This document shows positions 11,706-20,319 of a stretch of 64,000 bases of DNA, piece after piece (position 1 is the first letter of the stretch; every line of letters starts with the position of its first letter). The stretch is from JAAYJT01 sp037445555 (GTDB lineage: Bacteria; Bacteroidota; Bacteroidia; Bacteroidales; JAAYJT01). Under the pieces are notes generated by a model, which had not been told where the DNA came from, ran no database searches, and worked only from the letters and a program-made list of their open reading frames with translations. Position numbers and translations under genes: made by a program. The stretch spans positions 26,789-90,788 of the forward strand of contig JBBIKG010000010.1 of the NCBI GenBank assembly GCA_037445555.1. Direction: 5' to 3'.

Positions 11706-12436
11706 GTTATGCCGCGCTGCCGCTTGATTTCCTGATAAGCGGCATTCAGCTGCTGAAACTTCTCATGTGCCGCTTTTTGCACCTCCGCGCCCAAGTGAGC
11801 TACCTTGTCGGGGTGAAACTTGTTGGCCATAGCCCGGTATGCTTTTTTCACTTCCTCGTCGGTGGCATTGGGAGAGGTTTCGAGCACTCGGTAAGCCGAG
11901 CTGGCATCCTTGATAAACATTGCCATGACGGAGGCATAATCGCCCGCTGTGATGCCTATCATCGAAGAGATGCGTTCCAGCAGGCCCAACTCGGCAGGAT
12001 GCTGTTTGTCATCAGCCAGGGAAATTCCGAACAGGAAATGAAGCAACTGCAGCTTTTCGGCATAGGTCATATGACGGTCTACCTGTTGTGTCACTTCCGT
12101 AAGGCTGAATTCCTGTTTCAGCAGCTCGCGCAGCAGCAGAATCTGGCGTTGGGCTTCGCCTGCGCCAAAATGCTGCACCAGGAACCTTTTCAGGTAATCA
12201 AGTTCGGCACGTTTCACGCTGCCATCGGCTTTCATGACGGCAGCCGAGAGCACCAGCAGGGTGACCGTAAAGTCACCGGTCTGGGTTGTCCGGTCGCCAT
12301 CGGATGGCTTGTATTCGAGTTGTCCGGAGTTCATGCTGTCGAACATCGACCCGAACACAAAGCCCAGCAAGGCTCCTATGGGACCGCCAAGTGCCCAACC
12401 AAGGCCCCCTCCTATCCATTTCGCGTATTTTGGCAT
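11702..12436 (-). CDS. TerB/J-domain co-chaperone (DjlA-like)
   Basis: 244 residues. Three parts are visible. A glycine-rich hydrophobic N-terminus (residues 8-31, GGGLGWALGGPIGALLGFVFG) recalls the membrane anchor of DjlA. A helical TerB-like domain covers about 55-170. A C-terminal J domain (about 178-242) carries the diagnostic HPD at 208-210. It should stimulate the ATPase of a DnaK/Hsp70 partner, probably at the inner membrane. Whether it anchors in the membrane is inferred only. Single gene, convergent with the porin. Confidence 0.88.
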   Translation of the reverse strand: MPKYAKWIGGGLGWALGGPIGALLGFVFGSMFDSMNSGQLEYKPSDGDRTTQTGDFTVTLLVLSAAVMKADGSVKRAELDYLKRFLVQHFGAGEAQRQILLLRELLKQEFSLTEVTQQVDRHMTYAEKLQLLHFLFGISLADDKQHPAELGLLERISSMIGITAGDYASVMAMFIKDASSAYRVLETSPNATDEEVKKAYRAMANKFHPDKVAHLGAEVQKAAHEKFQQLNAAYQEIKRQRGIT

Positions 12437-12575
12437 AAATCAGAAAATTACTTCAGTATTATTAGGGCACAAAGTATTTTTGAGCTTGGTTAATCTAATA
12501 TTTTACAGATAATTACAACTATTCCATCAACTATTTTAATTGTAAGATAATTCACAACTGATCTTACGTTTTGTT

Positions 12576-13208
12576 CTAGGCGACCAATCCATTGATAATA
12601 GCATAGCGTATGATCTCGCTGGTAGTGGAAATCTGGAGCTTAAGCATGATGCGCTCCCGGTAGGTGCTTACTGTTTTGGCGCTGATAGTCAGCGATGACC
12701 CTATTTCTTTGGGCGATAAACCTTGGGCGATCAGCCGCATGACTTCCAGCTCGCGTGGAGACAAAGCGTGGTGCGGCGGATGATCGGTATCAGTATTGAT
12801 CTGGCTGGCCAGGTACTCGGCGAGCGATGGGGTCAAGTACTTGCCGCCGTTAACGACTTTCCTGATGGCATTGATCAGATCATCGGGGGCACTGGTTTTT
12901 GTCAGGTAGCCGGCAGCTCCAAGCTTAAAGGCACGGATGGCATACTGTTCCTCGGGGTGAATGCTCAGCATCAGCACGGGTATCGAGGGCCTGAACGACT
13001 TAATCTGCTGCAGCATCTCGAGCCCGCTGCGGCCTGGCAGCGAGATATCCATCAGGATCACTGAATATGTATTTGCACAGATTTTCCCCATCAACTCAAC
13101 CCCGCTTGCCGCTTCATCTACCTCAAAAAAATCATTGCTGGCTTCGAGTATCTGCCTGATTCCTTGCCTTACCACAGGATGGTCGTCTGTAATAAGCACC
13201 TTGATCAT
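12576..13208 (-). CDS. Response regulator, NarL/LuxR type
   Basis: 210 residues from the ATG at 13208, which overlaps the stop of the kinase gene (ATGA); an upstream start at 13295 would lie inside the kinase gene. The receiver domain (1-120) has acidic pocket Asp8/Asp9, phosphoacceptor Asp54 in ILMDISLPG and Lys104. A LuxR-type helix-turn-helix (about 147-205, LSPRELEVMRLIAQGLSPKEIG) binds DNA. It is the cognate partner of the adjacent kinase. Targets are unknown. Confidence 0.95.
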   Translation of the reverse strand: MIKVLITDDHPVVRQGIRQILEASNDFFEVDEAASGVELMGKICANTYSVILMDISLPGRSGLEMLQQIKSFRPSIPVLMLSIHPEEQYAIRAFKLGAAGYLTKTSAPDDLINAIRKVVNGGKYLTPSLAEYLASQINTDTDHPPHHALSPRELEVMRLIAQGLSPKEIGSSLTISAKTVSTYRERIMLKLQISTTSEIIRYAIINGLVA

Positions 13209-14776
13209 AGCTTTTCTGGTTTGGTCAAGGGCAAATTTACAAACAACCGGGTGCCCTTGCTCTCCTGTCCGGTAATTTTTAGCTTGCCACCCCACGAAGC
13301 TACTCGCTCGTGCATACCCATCAACCCGAAAGAGTTGTTTCCGCTCAGCTTATCAGGCGAGATCCCTACTCCATTATCGCGCACTTCGATCCGTAAATAT
13401 CCCTTCCGGCATGTAAGACTTACCCGGACCAGTGAAGCCCGGGCATGCCTGGCCACATTCGTAAGAGATTCCTGCACGATGCGAAAAATGGTGATTGCCA
13501 GTTTGGGATCCATATCAATATCCTGCAAAGGCCAACGGGTATGGCATTTGATGCCGGTATTCGCCTCAAACTTAAGAATATGATTGCTCAGTGCAGCTAC
13601 CAGTCCAAGATCGTCGATCGCTGCCGGGCGAAGATCGGATGAAATGCGGCGTACTGTAGAAATGGATTCATCAAGAAGACTTTTCATTGAGTCCATCTTT
13701 ACCCCGATTACTTCATCACCGGCTTCACGGTTTCGCCGAATCCACGACAGGTCCATGATGAGCGCGGTGAGTTTTTGCCCCAAGTCGTCGTGCAAGTTGG
13801 TAGCTATGGCCTTACGCTCCTCTTCCATGATATCTTCGAGGTGCATATTGAGCTCGAGCAGGGCAGCCTGCGACTGGCGCAACTCGGTTTCATAATTCGC
13901 TTTATCAACAAATACGCCAATTTGCTGGGCAATGAATGCCAGAATCTCAAGATGCCGAGGAGTATAGATTTGCATATTTACATAGCCGGAAACTGACAAA
14001 ACCCCGAAAGGACTGCCCCCGATTATTACAGGTACACCCATCCAGGCGACCGGAACCTGGCCTTCTATTTCAATTTCTGCTTCCAGCAGCAGTTGCACTA
14101 TCATGGCATGGGTCAGGAGCATGGGCCGGCTGCGCTGTATCACCCTCGCATGCAAGGATTTTGGTAAAGGCCAGGATTGGACCTTGCCCTGTTGGTCAAC
14201 CGGGAACGTTTGCCGAAAAACCCCGGCGGTCTTGTCGGCAAATGCTAAGGACAGATGAGTGCAGTCGAAAATTGCGTGGGTTTGTTCCCTGATTGTTTCC
14301 ATCAGTTCCAAAATGCCGGCAGCACCGATCATGGCTTTTGAGATTGTATACAGGATTGACTGCAGTTTCTCTGATTGCTTGGTTTCGGTGATGTCAATCA
14401 GGCTGACTGCCACCATGTCGGGTTCGAGGCAATACACCCAGCAATCAAAAAACCTAGACAGGGCGGTAAAATATTGATCGTATCGCTGGGGTCTCGACGT
14501 AAAAGCTACCCTGCCTAGCACCGGAAGCAACCCACTTGAAAAAAGCTCAGGCAACACGGAGGCCAATTCCCCGATCAGCGACTGTGCTTTTATCCCGGTA
14601 TGCAGCGAAAATGCCGGATTGACGTCAACAAATTCAAAGTCCGAAGGTTTTCCGGCAGCATCATAGTGCACCCTCAAAATTGCATTACCCAGTGATGAGT
14701 TTTCAAAGATCTTCAGATAATCAGCCGTGGATTTCTTGCATAGCTCCATACCGGTGATTTGCTCATTTGTCATCAA
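13205..14776 (-). CDS. Sensor histidine kinase, PAS-GAF-HisKA_3
   Basis: 523 residues, no transmembrane segment, so probably cytosolic. The order is a PAS-like domain (about 20-130, with NPAFSLHTG), a GAF domain (about 145-295, with MGVPVIIGGSPFGVLSVSG), a short coiled coil (295-322), a HisKA_3 dimerisation helix with phosphoacceptor His329 in ATNLHDDLGQ, and a HATPase domain (N-box QESLTNVARHA, G-box DNGVGIS). This is the NarX/DegS-type kinase class that pairs with LuxR regulators, and the next gene is one, overlapping by 4 bp. The ligand of the GAF or PAS domain cannot be read from sequence. Confidence 0.93.
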   Translation of the reverse strand: MMTNEQITGMELCKKSTADYLKIFENSSLGNAILRVHYDAAGKPSDFEFVDVNPAFSLHTGIKAQSLIGELASVLPELFSSGLLPVLGRVAFTSRPQRYDQYFTALSRFFDCWVYCLEPDMVAVSLIDITETKQSEKLQSILYTISKAMIGAAGILELMETIREQTHAIFDCTHLSLAFADKTAGVFRQTFPVDQQGKVQSWPLPKSLHARVIQRSRPMLLTHAMIVQLLLEAEIEIEGQVPVAWMGVPVIIGGSPFGVLSVSGYVNMQIYTPRHLEILAFIAQQIGVFVDKANYETELRQSQAALLELNMHLEDIMEEERKAIATNLHDDLGQKLTALIMDLSWIRRNREAGDEVIGVKMDSMKSLLDESISTVRRISSDLRPAAIDDLGLVAALSNHILKFEANTGIKCHTRWPLQDIDMDPKLAITIFRIVQESLTNVARHARASLVRVSLTCRKGYLRIEVRDNGVGISPDKLSGNNSFGLMGMHERVASWGGKLKITGQESKGTRLFVNLPLTKPEKL

Positions 14777-14804
14777 TACACGTGTTTAGCTTAGTGCCTG
14801 AAAA

Positions 14805-16142
14805 CTACCCTATTGTCTCGGTAGGTGGAAGTCCAAAGTGCTCAACCATTTTGATATTAAGGCTTTCGAGCCTATCGAGTATAGGAGCATAGATGCCCGG
14901 CATCACAGGTATCTGTACGCCTTTTTCGGTGATCTCGCCATTCAGGATCATCTCAACGCCAATGGCCGCCGGAAGCGCCACCGTGCGGGCGATTGCCGTA
15001 TCTGTTTCGGGGCTTCCAAAGTCGAGCATCATCGATTTAATTACCTCCATCTTTCCGTCAGGATAAGAAGCTTCGAACACGTGAAGCATCGCCACCATAT
15101 CACGTTCATGCACACCCAACTGCATGCGCTCAATCATACTGTCGCTTATAATCGAGAAGGGAGTGTCCTCTCCCCTGCCCATGGGAGTATCGTCGAAAAG
15201 GCCCAGCCACTCCATCGCTTTCAATACAGGCAAATTTTCATCCATACCAAGTTTTGCGGCCACTTTGGCACGGATATCCCTTGCGTCGGCCTCTCCAGTC
15301 ATAAGGGCCATGAATTCAGCATAGGTTTTACCGGTACAATCTAAAGATTCGTTGCTGAGTAGGGTTAGGCGTTTGATGGCGTCGAGAATTTCACACCAGC
15401 CCGGGTAGCGGAAAGTGCCCCGCATCATAGTTTTCACTTCGGGTATTCCGTACAAATCGATGTATGGTATAGAATCGCGGTTTGGGTAGATCTCCAATTC
15501 ACCGACGCCTGGAAATTTGTAAAGCAGCGGGTTTTTAAATAGATCTTCGGTGGGCACATGGATCACTTGTCCTTTTCGTAAAAATTTTCCGTCGTTATTA
15601 GCAGCCATTACCACTCCCTTCGGGCTCCAGGAAAATTTATACCGGAAAGGATTATCGGCTGCTTCCGGCGCCGGCAAAGCACCGCAAATGGAATAGAAGG
15701 CGTCCACATTACCTCCGCGTCCGTGAATGTGGTCGATAATCCGCATGGCCGACATATGATCGATACCGGGGTCAAGACCTAACTCATTGAGAATAATTAT
15801 ACCCGCCTGGTGTGCTGCCTGATTAAGGGCTTGCATTGCCGGTTTAACATAGGAGGTAGTAACCAGGTGCTTACCCTTTTTTATGCAAAGTTCTGCTACG
15901 GTAACATGGTGCATCCATGGTAGCAGGCTGACTGTCAGGTTATGTTCGGCAATAAGGTTTTCAAGCGTCGTTGTATCTTCAATCGACCAGCCTACAGCTA
16001 TTCCTCCCGGGTGCCCTTCAATCAGTGATTCGGCTTGTTCGGGGATTAAGGAGGCCACGGTAACCGCATAGCCTCTATCGAGCAAGTATCGTACAATTGG
16101 CCTGCTTACGAGACCTGCCCCAAGGATGAGTACTTTTTTCAT
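14805..16142 (-). CDS. Saccharopine dehydrogenase (glutamate-forming), LYS9/SDH type
   Basis: 445 residues from the ATG at 16142, where MKKVLILGAGLVSRP starts directly with the Rossmann beta-alpha-beta; an upstream ATG at 16205 would add 21 residues with no domain meaning. The C-terminal catalytic domain shows LDPGIDHMSAMRIID and KFSWSPKGVV, characteristic of saccharopine reductase/SDH. It is expected to convert saccharopine to glutamate and aminoadipate semialdehyde (or the reverse). It follows the LKR gene by 70 bases in the same direction, so the two reproduce as separate proteins the bifunctional eukaryotic enzyme AASS. Confidence 0.88.
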   Translation of the reverse strand: MKKVLILGAGLVSRPIVRYLLDRGYAVTVASLIPEQAESLIEGHPGGIAVGWSIEDTTTLENLIAEHNLTVSLLPWMHHVTVAELCIKKGKHLVTTSYVKPAMQALNQAAHQAGIIILNELGLDPGIDHMSAMRIIDHIHGRGGNVDAFYSICGALPAPEAADNPFRYKFSWSPKGVVMAANNDGKFLRKGQVIHVPTEDLFKNPLLYKFPGVGELEIYPNRDSIPYIDLYGIPEVKTMMRGTFRYPGWCEILDAIKRLTLLSNESLDCTGKTYAEFMALMTGEADARDIRAKVAAKLGMDENLPVLKAMEWLGLFDDTPMGRGEDTPFSIISDSMIERMQLGVHERDMVAMLHVFEASYPDGKMEVIKSMMLDFGSPETDTAIARTVALPAAIGVEMILNGEITEKGVQIPVMPGIYAPILDRLESLNIKMVEHFGLPPTETIG

Positions 16143-16212
16143 AGTGAACGAGTGGAGGTAGGTATTACGGTCTTTTTCCTTTTCACGCGGTGTAAACAGA
16201 TACATAACTGAT

Positions 16213-17520
16213 TTACAGGTACTTTTCCAGATATTTATACGAGTGAGTCAACTCACCTTTGTGCAGGATGAGTGCTTTCTTTATGGCGTGGGGTAGGTCA
16301 ATATCGTCGAGCGAAGCATCATAATCGGCCTGGGCAATGGGTTTTACAAAGGACATCAGTGCATCAGCAAAAGCAGAGGATGAATCGCGAGGAAGCTCGC
16401 TGGGCAGGATATCCACTGCCATCACCAGTATTCCAGGTCCGGCAAACCCGTCTGTTGGGGTGCGTGTGTACGGGTTGTACACAAAAACCGGATTCTCGAT
16501 AGCAGCACCTTTATGTGTACACTCCACCGAGCCATTTGCATCGCATGTGATATCTCCGATGACTTTCAGCTTGGGTTCTCCGGCGGCATACAGTTCTTCG
16601 AGGTAGTCCCTAGTAACGATTCTCGGATAACGGTTATCCCAGTACATACAGTTCATAAGTACACTCAGGTGAGGAATGTATTCATCGAAGCGGCTCAGAT
16701 ATTTATTGGGTTGGGTGAAGTACTCATTCAGATCGAAACTGGCCTTTGAATCAGCAGGCTGAAACATATTTTCCTCCCTGAACACTATTTTGTAGATCAG
16801 ATTGTTGGGAAGATGTGGCCGTTGATGCAGGGTAAGCAGTTCTGCTGGGGATATCTCAACGGAGGGTAGCAGAGCTGCAATTTCCTGAGCGCCCGTCGAA
16901 ACATTGCCATACCCAGTAAATCCAATAGTCAGAGGTTGCAGGAAATCGGGCAAGCCTTCTTCGGCAATTCGTCTGCCAACCTCTGAAACAGCCGCACGGG
17001 CTTCAGCCAGGGAATGATAATGCCGCGTCTGGGTAATTCTGCTGAAGGGGTTATCAATGCCCATCCAGAGCAATCGTTGCCCCAGACTCCATAATGAATT
17101 GATCATTCCGGCAAACCCTGCATATTTACCAAAAAAAATCAGGCGTTTACCCTGCTCATCTACAATGCGCTCGTATTCGATCAGGCTGCATTTCAGCTCC
17201 ATCATACGCCGTAGTATAGGCATGTTGTATGGCTGGCCTTTAATGACATGGGCAAAGAATGCATACGTTTTTCCTGGCTCAAACGCATCGATTGGAATCT
17301 CTTTGATGCCAAAGATTACACTGCATTCCTGCAGGCTGTCGCACACCCGGGCGCCGGCGTCAAGATACTCATGTTCGGTAAAAACCCTCTTCGGGGAACG
17401 CTGTATTATAAAGTCGAGCTTCTTTTCTTTGACAAGACGGGCGACATGCCATGGAGTAAGAGGAGACCTGCGCTCGGCCGCATATTTATCTTCGTGGCGA
17501 ATGCCGATATATGTACTCAT
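16213..17520 (-). CDS. Lysine-ketoglutarate reductase (saccharopine dehydrogenase, lysine-forming; LKR type)
   Basis: 435 residues. The N-terminal AlaDH/PNT-like domain begins IGIRHEDKYAAERRSPLTP (residues 5-23), the opening of LKR domains. The nucleotide-binding part has LTIGFTGYGNVSTGA (197-211), and the C-terminal part has ITCDANGSVECT (324-335), a conserved LKR block. It should condense lysine with 2-oxoglutarate using NAD(P)H. With the downstream SDH it gives lysine to aminoadipate semialdehyde. DapD elsewhere in this window shows lysine is made by the diaminopimelate route, so these two genes are more likely for lysine breakdown; that is inference. Confidence 0.87.
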   Translation of the reverse strand: MSTYIGIRHEDKYAAERRSPLTPWHVARLVKEKKLDFIIQRSPKRVFTEHEYLDAGARVCDSLQECSVIFGIKEIPIDAFEPGKTYAFFAHVIKGQPYNMPILRRMMELKCSLIEYERIVDEQGKRLIFFGKYAGFAGMINSLWSLGQRLLWMGIDNPFSRITQTRHYHSLAEARAAVSEVGRRIAEEGLPDFLQPLTIGFTGYGNVSTGAQEIAALLPSVEISPAELLTLHQRPHLPNNLIYKIVFREENMFQPADSKASFDLNEYFTQPNKYLSRFDEYIPHLSVLMNCMYWDNRYPRIVTRDYLEELYAAGEPKLKVIGDITCDANGSVECTHKGAAIENPVFVYNPYTRTPTDGFAGPGILVMAVDILPSELPRDSSSAFADALMSFVKPIAQADYDASLDDIDLPHAIKKALILHKGELTHSYKYLEKYL

Positions 17521-17564
17521 GAAGGGGAATATAAGATAATTACTACTCGCGTGAGCCGGTCAGG

Positions 17565-17572
17565 CAAATATA
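17565..17572 (-). promoter_or_regulatory. Possible -7 element before the LKR gene
   Basis: Minus strand TATATTTG fits TAnnTTTG, 45 bases before the LKR ATG. The -33 region is not convincing. Confidence 0.35.
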
Positions 17573-17640
17573 TGAAGTTAGCCACACTGAGAACCAGCCG
17601 CCGGAATAATTTTATCAAATATTCCGTGTTAATAACATTC

Positions 17641-17694
17641 TGCGGGCTTACCCTGGTTTCACAGCCCTTACTGTGAGAGCAGGGTAAGCCCGCA
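17641..17694. repeat. Long near-perfect hairpin between the LKR gene and the Spy-like gene
   Basis: A perfect 15-bp outer stem (17641-17655 with 17680-17694, TGCGGGCTTACCCTG / CAGGGTAAGCCCGCA) continues after one mismatch into an 8-bp inner stem (TTTCACAG / CTGTGAGA with one G-U) closed by the six-base loop CCCTTA. It lies 111 bases after the minus-strand Spy-like gene and 120 bases before the LKR start. Neither side carries a clear T-run, so it is not a textbook terminator. It may end the sigma operon, or act on the LKR transcript or DNA. Confidence 0.8.
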
Positions 17695-17805
17695 TTTCTA
17701 ACCAAACCAAATAAGTGTATTTTAAAACTGCAAGCTGCTTGTGTTGAACCTGGCACCGAGAACTGCCAACCGGATTTTCGGATTGGCCATTTTTGTCCGT
17801 CCGGC

Positions 17806-18270
17806 TTAGTTCTTTCGCTCAGCTAGCCGGCGCTGCAATTCAAGGTTAAATTGCTGTTCAGCCCTGAGGAAAAGTGCTATTTTTCGTGGCAGCATGATCT
17901 GGCGCAATTCCTGCACAAGCTTTTTACGCAACAGGATAGCTTGCTCGGCCTGTGCTAACCGGCTATCAATCAGCTCATTAATCTCCTTATCAGTCATCCG
18001 GCTAAAATCAGCTTCCATATTAAAAAGCTCATCGGTACGCTGCTGCCGAAGTGCCTGTAGGTTTTCCTCGTACTGATCATACACCGGCCAGAACAACTTT
18101 GACTCCTCGGGGCTGAGTTTCATGTGCCTTGTAAAAAAAGCGATACGTGCGGTTTCGATGCGCTCCCTTGCGGGGAGTCGGTCGCCCGGTCTCTGTGCCT
18201 CTGCAGTATGCAGCAAGAGGGCAAATGACATCAGGATAAATGCAAATCTGAAAAGAGTTTTTGTTTTCAT
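17806..18270 (-). CDS. Periplasmic Spy/CpxP-like protein of an ECF sigma operon
   Basis: 154 residues. A signal peptide (FAFILMSFALLLHTAEAQ) precedes an almost wholly helical, highly charged chain. The segment KLSPEESKLFWPVYDQYEE is the LTxxQ-like repeat region used by Spy/CpxP chaperones and by Bacteroidota proteins annotated as sensors of ECF-type sigma factors. It follows the membrane protein gene by 13 bases and the sigma factor gene, so a periplasmic sensing role is likely by context but unproven. A weak stem (GCCAACCG / CGGATTGGC) lies just behind it near 17765-17787. Confidence 0.75.
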   Translation of the reverse strand: MKTKTLFRFAFILMSFALLLHTAEAQRPGDRLPARERIETARIAFFTRHMKLSPEESKLFWPVYDQYEENLQALRQQRTDELFNMEADFSRMTDKEINELIDSRLAQAEQAILLRKKLVQELRQIMLPRKIALFLRAEQQFNLELQRRLAERKN

Positions 18271-18283
18271 GGTTATCGATTAA

Positions 18284-18754
18284 TCAATTCGTCAGTAATT
18301 CGGATACGCAGGTTTCGTTAATAAACCTTTCTATATCTTCATAGGGAATGGTTTTCAGCGTTACGGACAGTTCAGACAGTGCAGAACTTATTGCCTCGGT
18401 TTCTGCTGAGGCGAGCAGGCCTGCTGCCATTTCCGATTTATGCAGGTACGACTCTGGTTCGAAATATTCATTCATTAGAAGTGTCTGTGACAGGCCGTCA
18501 TCAATACCAGTAAAGTCAGGAATCCGCGGGGTGGGGTTGTACTGGAGCACCCAAATCGATGTTACCGCTATAAGCATAATGAACACTGCGGCTACAGCAG
18601 CCAGTCTACTTAGCCTAAATCGCCGGTCTAAGGTTCTGCGTTCTATTCGTCTAAGTATTTTATCAGGCAGCTCATCGAAATATTCATCCGAAACGCCGGT
18701 GTTTGATCTAAAGTCCTTAGGTAAATGTATCCGGGCTGGTTTTTTCTTAATCAT
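18284..18754 (-). CDS. Single-pass membrane protein, candidate anti-sigma factor
   Basis: 156 residues from the ATG at 18754, which lies inside the end of the sigma gene (8-bp overlap); a start at 18775 would add seven residues. The N-terminal half is basic and hydrophilic and should be cytosolic. One membrane helix (SRLAAVAAVFIMLIAVTSIWVL) follows, then an acidic periplasmic tail. No zinc-binding HxxxCxxC anti-sigma motif is present, so it does not match ZAS or FecR types visibly. The role is inferred from the order sigma factor, membrane protein, Spy-like protein and the coupled translation. Confidence 0.7.
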   Translation of the reverse strand: MIKKKPARIHLPKDFRSNTGVSDEYFDELPDKILRRIERRTLDRRFRLSRLAAVAAVFIMLIAVTSIWVLQYNPTPRIPDFTGIDDGLSQTLLMNEYFEPESYLHKSEMAAGLLASAETEAISSALSELSVTLKTIPYEDIERFINETCVSELLTN

Positions 18755-19286
18755 TGTCGAGTAGGTATTTTTCAATTTTCATCAATGCCTGGTGATACAT
18801 GGCCTTAAGGGTTCCTTCGCTCCGGTTGAGCACAGCCGACATGGTACGGTAGGTCATATTGTCGAAATATTTCATTCCAAACACTGCCCGCTGTTTTTCT
18901 GTCAGTGAGCGCAAGGCCTGCTCGAACTTTCTTTCTATTGTACTTTCATCGTTCACCTCAGTATAGGTCAGGGGAGGCTTAACGCCCGTAAAACGCAGGG
19001 TAAGCAGATCCATGGCTTTCCGTTTTCTCAGCAGCTGCAGCGCTTCGTTGGTGGCAATCCGGTATAGCCATGTGGAAATATCGCTTTCGTTCCGGAAAGT
19101 AGCCATGTTTTCCCAAGCTTTAATAAAAGTATTTTGAAGAACGTCATCAGTATCATCGTGGTTCAGTAAAATGCGGCGAATGTGATTGTAAAGTGTTCTG
19201 CTGTGCATGTTAACCATATCTCTGAAACCTAATTCATCCGATCTCGTCGCCTTCAACACCCTGGGTTCACCTTTCCGTTCAGCCAT
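18747..19286 (-). CDS. ECF-type RNA polymerase sigma factor
   Basis: 179 residues, standard ECF size. Region 2 runs through TDDVLQNTFIKAWENMATF and ISTWLYRIATNEALQLLRKRK. Region 4 has LTEKQRAVFGMKYFDNMTYRT then SEGTLKAMYHQALMKIEKYL, the DNA-recognition helix. There is no region 1.1 or 3. First gene of a three-gene operon with a membrane protein and a Spy-like protein. A 10-bp inverted repeat lies immediately upstream and may be where its expression is controlled. Confidence 0.95.
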   Translation of the reverse strand: MAERKGEPRVLKATRSDELGFRDMVNMHSRTLYNHIRRILLNHDDTDDVLQNTFIKAWENMATFRNESDISTWLYRIATNEALQLLRKRKAMDLLTLRFTGVKPPLTYTEVNDESTIERKFEQALRSLTEKQRAVFGMKYFDNMTYRTMSAVLNRSEGTLKAMYHQALMKIEKYLLDND

Positions 19287-19290
19287 TTGC

Positions 19291-19334
19291 CATGATAATT
19301 ATAGTTTCAGAAGCTTAAGCCAACAATTATCATG
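19291..19334. promoter_or_regulatory. Inverted repeat upstream of the ECF sigma gene, operator-like
   Basis: CATGATAATT (19291-19300) and AATTATCATG (19325-19334) are perfect reverse complements, 24 bases apart; flanks extend the match (TTGC/GCAA). The left arm is four bases from the sigma start codon. Could be a regulator site or an RNA hairpin in the leader. Confidence 0.6.
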
Positions 19335-19371
19335 CAAGTTACACACGTTAGATCACCTGACCAGCTGAAAT

Positions 19372-20196
19372 CTACCTAAGCTTTATGGTATATGTCTGAT
19401 TTCCGATCGTCACAGTTGCCACGTTGTCGCAGGTGCCATCGCCGTAATCCAGCAGGCGTTCCTGCCGCGCAGAGGGGACAATTTTAACCGTTCCGCTGAC
19501 AAAATGCTGACAGGTGGCTTCCTTGCGCAAGGGCACAATAATGGTCCGAGAAACGCTGCCTTTTGCCCAATTGAAATTACCTCCGCCTGTGATGGTGTAC
19601 ACATCATCCTTCCATTCTCGAGTATTGTAACCCTGTATCCAGGTACGGAGGTGCTTCGTGTTCCATTCCATAGCGCCTTTTTCCTCTTTTAGGGTTATTT
19701 TTACTGCGGCTTCGATTTCAAATTCAAATGAGCCGGTGTTGTTCGGGCCTTTGTTTGTGACAGTTCGTGTTCCTTCCAGTTTATTGTCGTTGACAAAAAA
19801 CTCATTGAATGTGTGGGTAGTTACTGTCCCAGTTTTGCGATAGGGGCCGGTAAATGTCACAATTATTGTTCCGCGGCGGTATTTTCCATCACGACACAGG
19901 CAGTTAACCGTGCCGTAGTCAATGATCATACGCCTGGGACTTGCAAGGGTATCCAGGGTAATTATTGTGCAGACGCCGAATTTGGGTTGTTCGGTTTCCA
20001 GCGACTTCAATCCGACAGTGGCAATCAGGTAGGCCTGGTCGGCAATATCGCCTAAATCAGCAAGCGTAATCTCGGCGAATTCGGTTTTTTCAAACTCCTC
20101 GTGACTAACCCTGTCGAAAAGATCTTTGCAAGAGGAAAGAAAAAAAGTGAAAAAGAGCATCAATGCAAAATTAGAGAGAGGACTCAATGTTTTCAT
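19372..20196 (-). CDS. Predicted lipoprotein, uncharacterised Bacteroidota family
   Basis: 274 residues with lipobox FLSSC (Cys23). The body is rich in Thr and beta-strand. Two similar elements, IDYGTVNCLCRDGKYRRG in the first half and LLDYGDGTCDN near the C-terminus, each place cysteines after a DYG, and the middle has FNEFFVNDNKLEGTRTVTN. I recall this arrangement from many unannotated Bacteroidota lipoproteins; no function is known to me. It is divergent from ppdK and is the last gene before it on the minus strand. Confidence 0.75.
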   Translation of the reverse strand: MKTLSPLSNFALMLFFTFFLSSCKDLFDRVSHEEFEKTEFAEITLADLGDIADQAYLIATVGLKSLETEQPKFGVCTIITLDTLASPRRMIIDYGTVNCLCRDGKYRRGTIIVTFTGPYRKTGTVTTHTFNEFFVNDNKLEGTRTVTNKGPNNTGSFEFEIEAAVKITLKEEKGAMEWNTKHLRTWIQGYNTREWKDDVYTITGGGNFNWAKGSVSRTIIVPLRKEATCQHFVSGTVKIVPSARQERLLDYGDGTCDNVATVTIGNQTYTIKLR

Positions 20197-20319
20197 AGCT
20201 TGATGTTTTAGTTACAATTCTTTGATGCATGAAAACCGCGATGGTTTAGTCTCCCAATTAAAAAATTGTACAATATGCTTCAAAAAGTGAAAACCAGTCG
20301 GCTGAAAATGCATTTTTTG

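Noticed and set aside
11465..12493. Plus-strand frame of 342 codons opposite the TerB-DnaJ gene
   Set aside because: It is the antisense frame of a gene with a clear J domain and has low-complexity residue use.
17517..17756. Minus-strand frame of 79 codons across the long hairpin
   Set aside because: It covers the inverted repeat and the LKR leader, and no protein-like features are seen.
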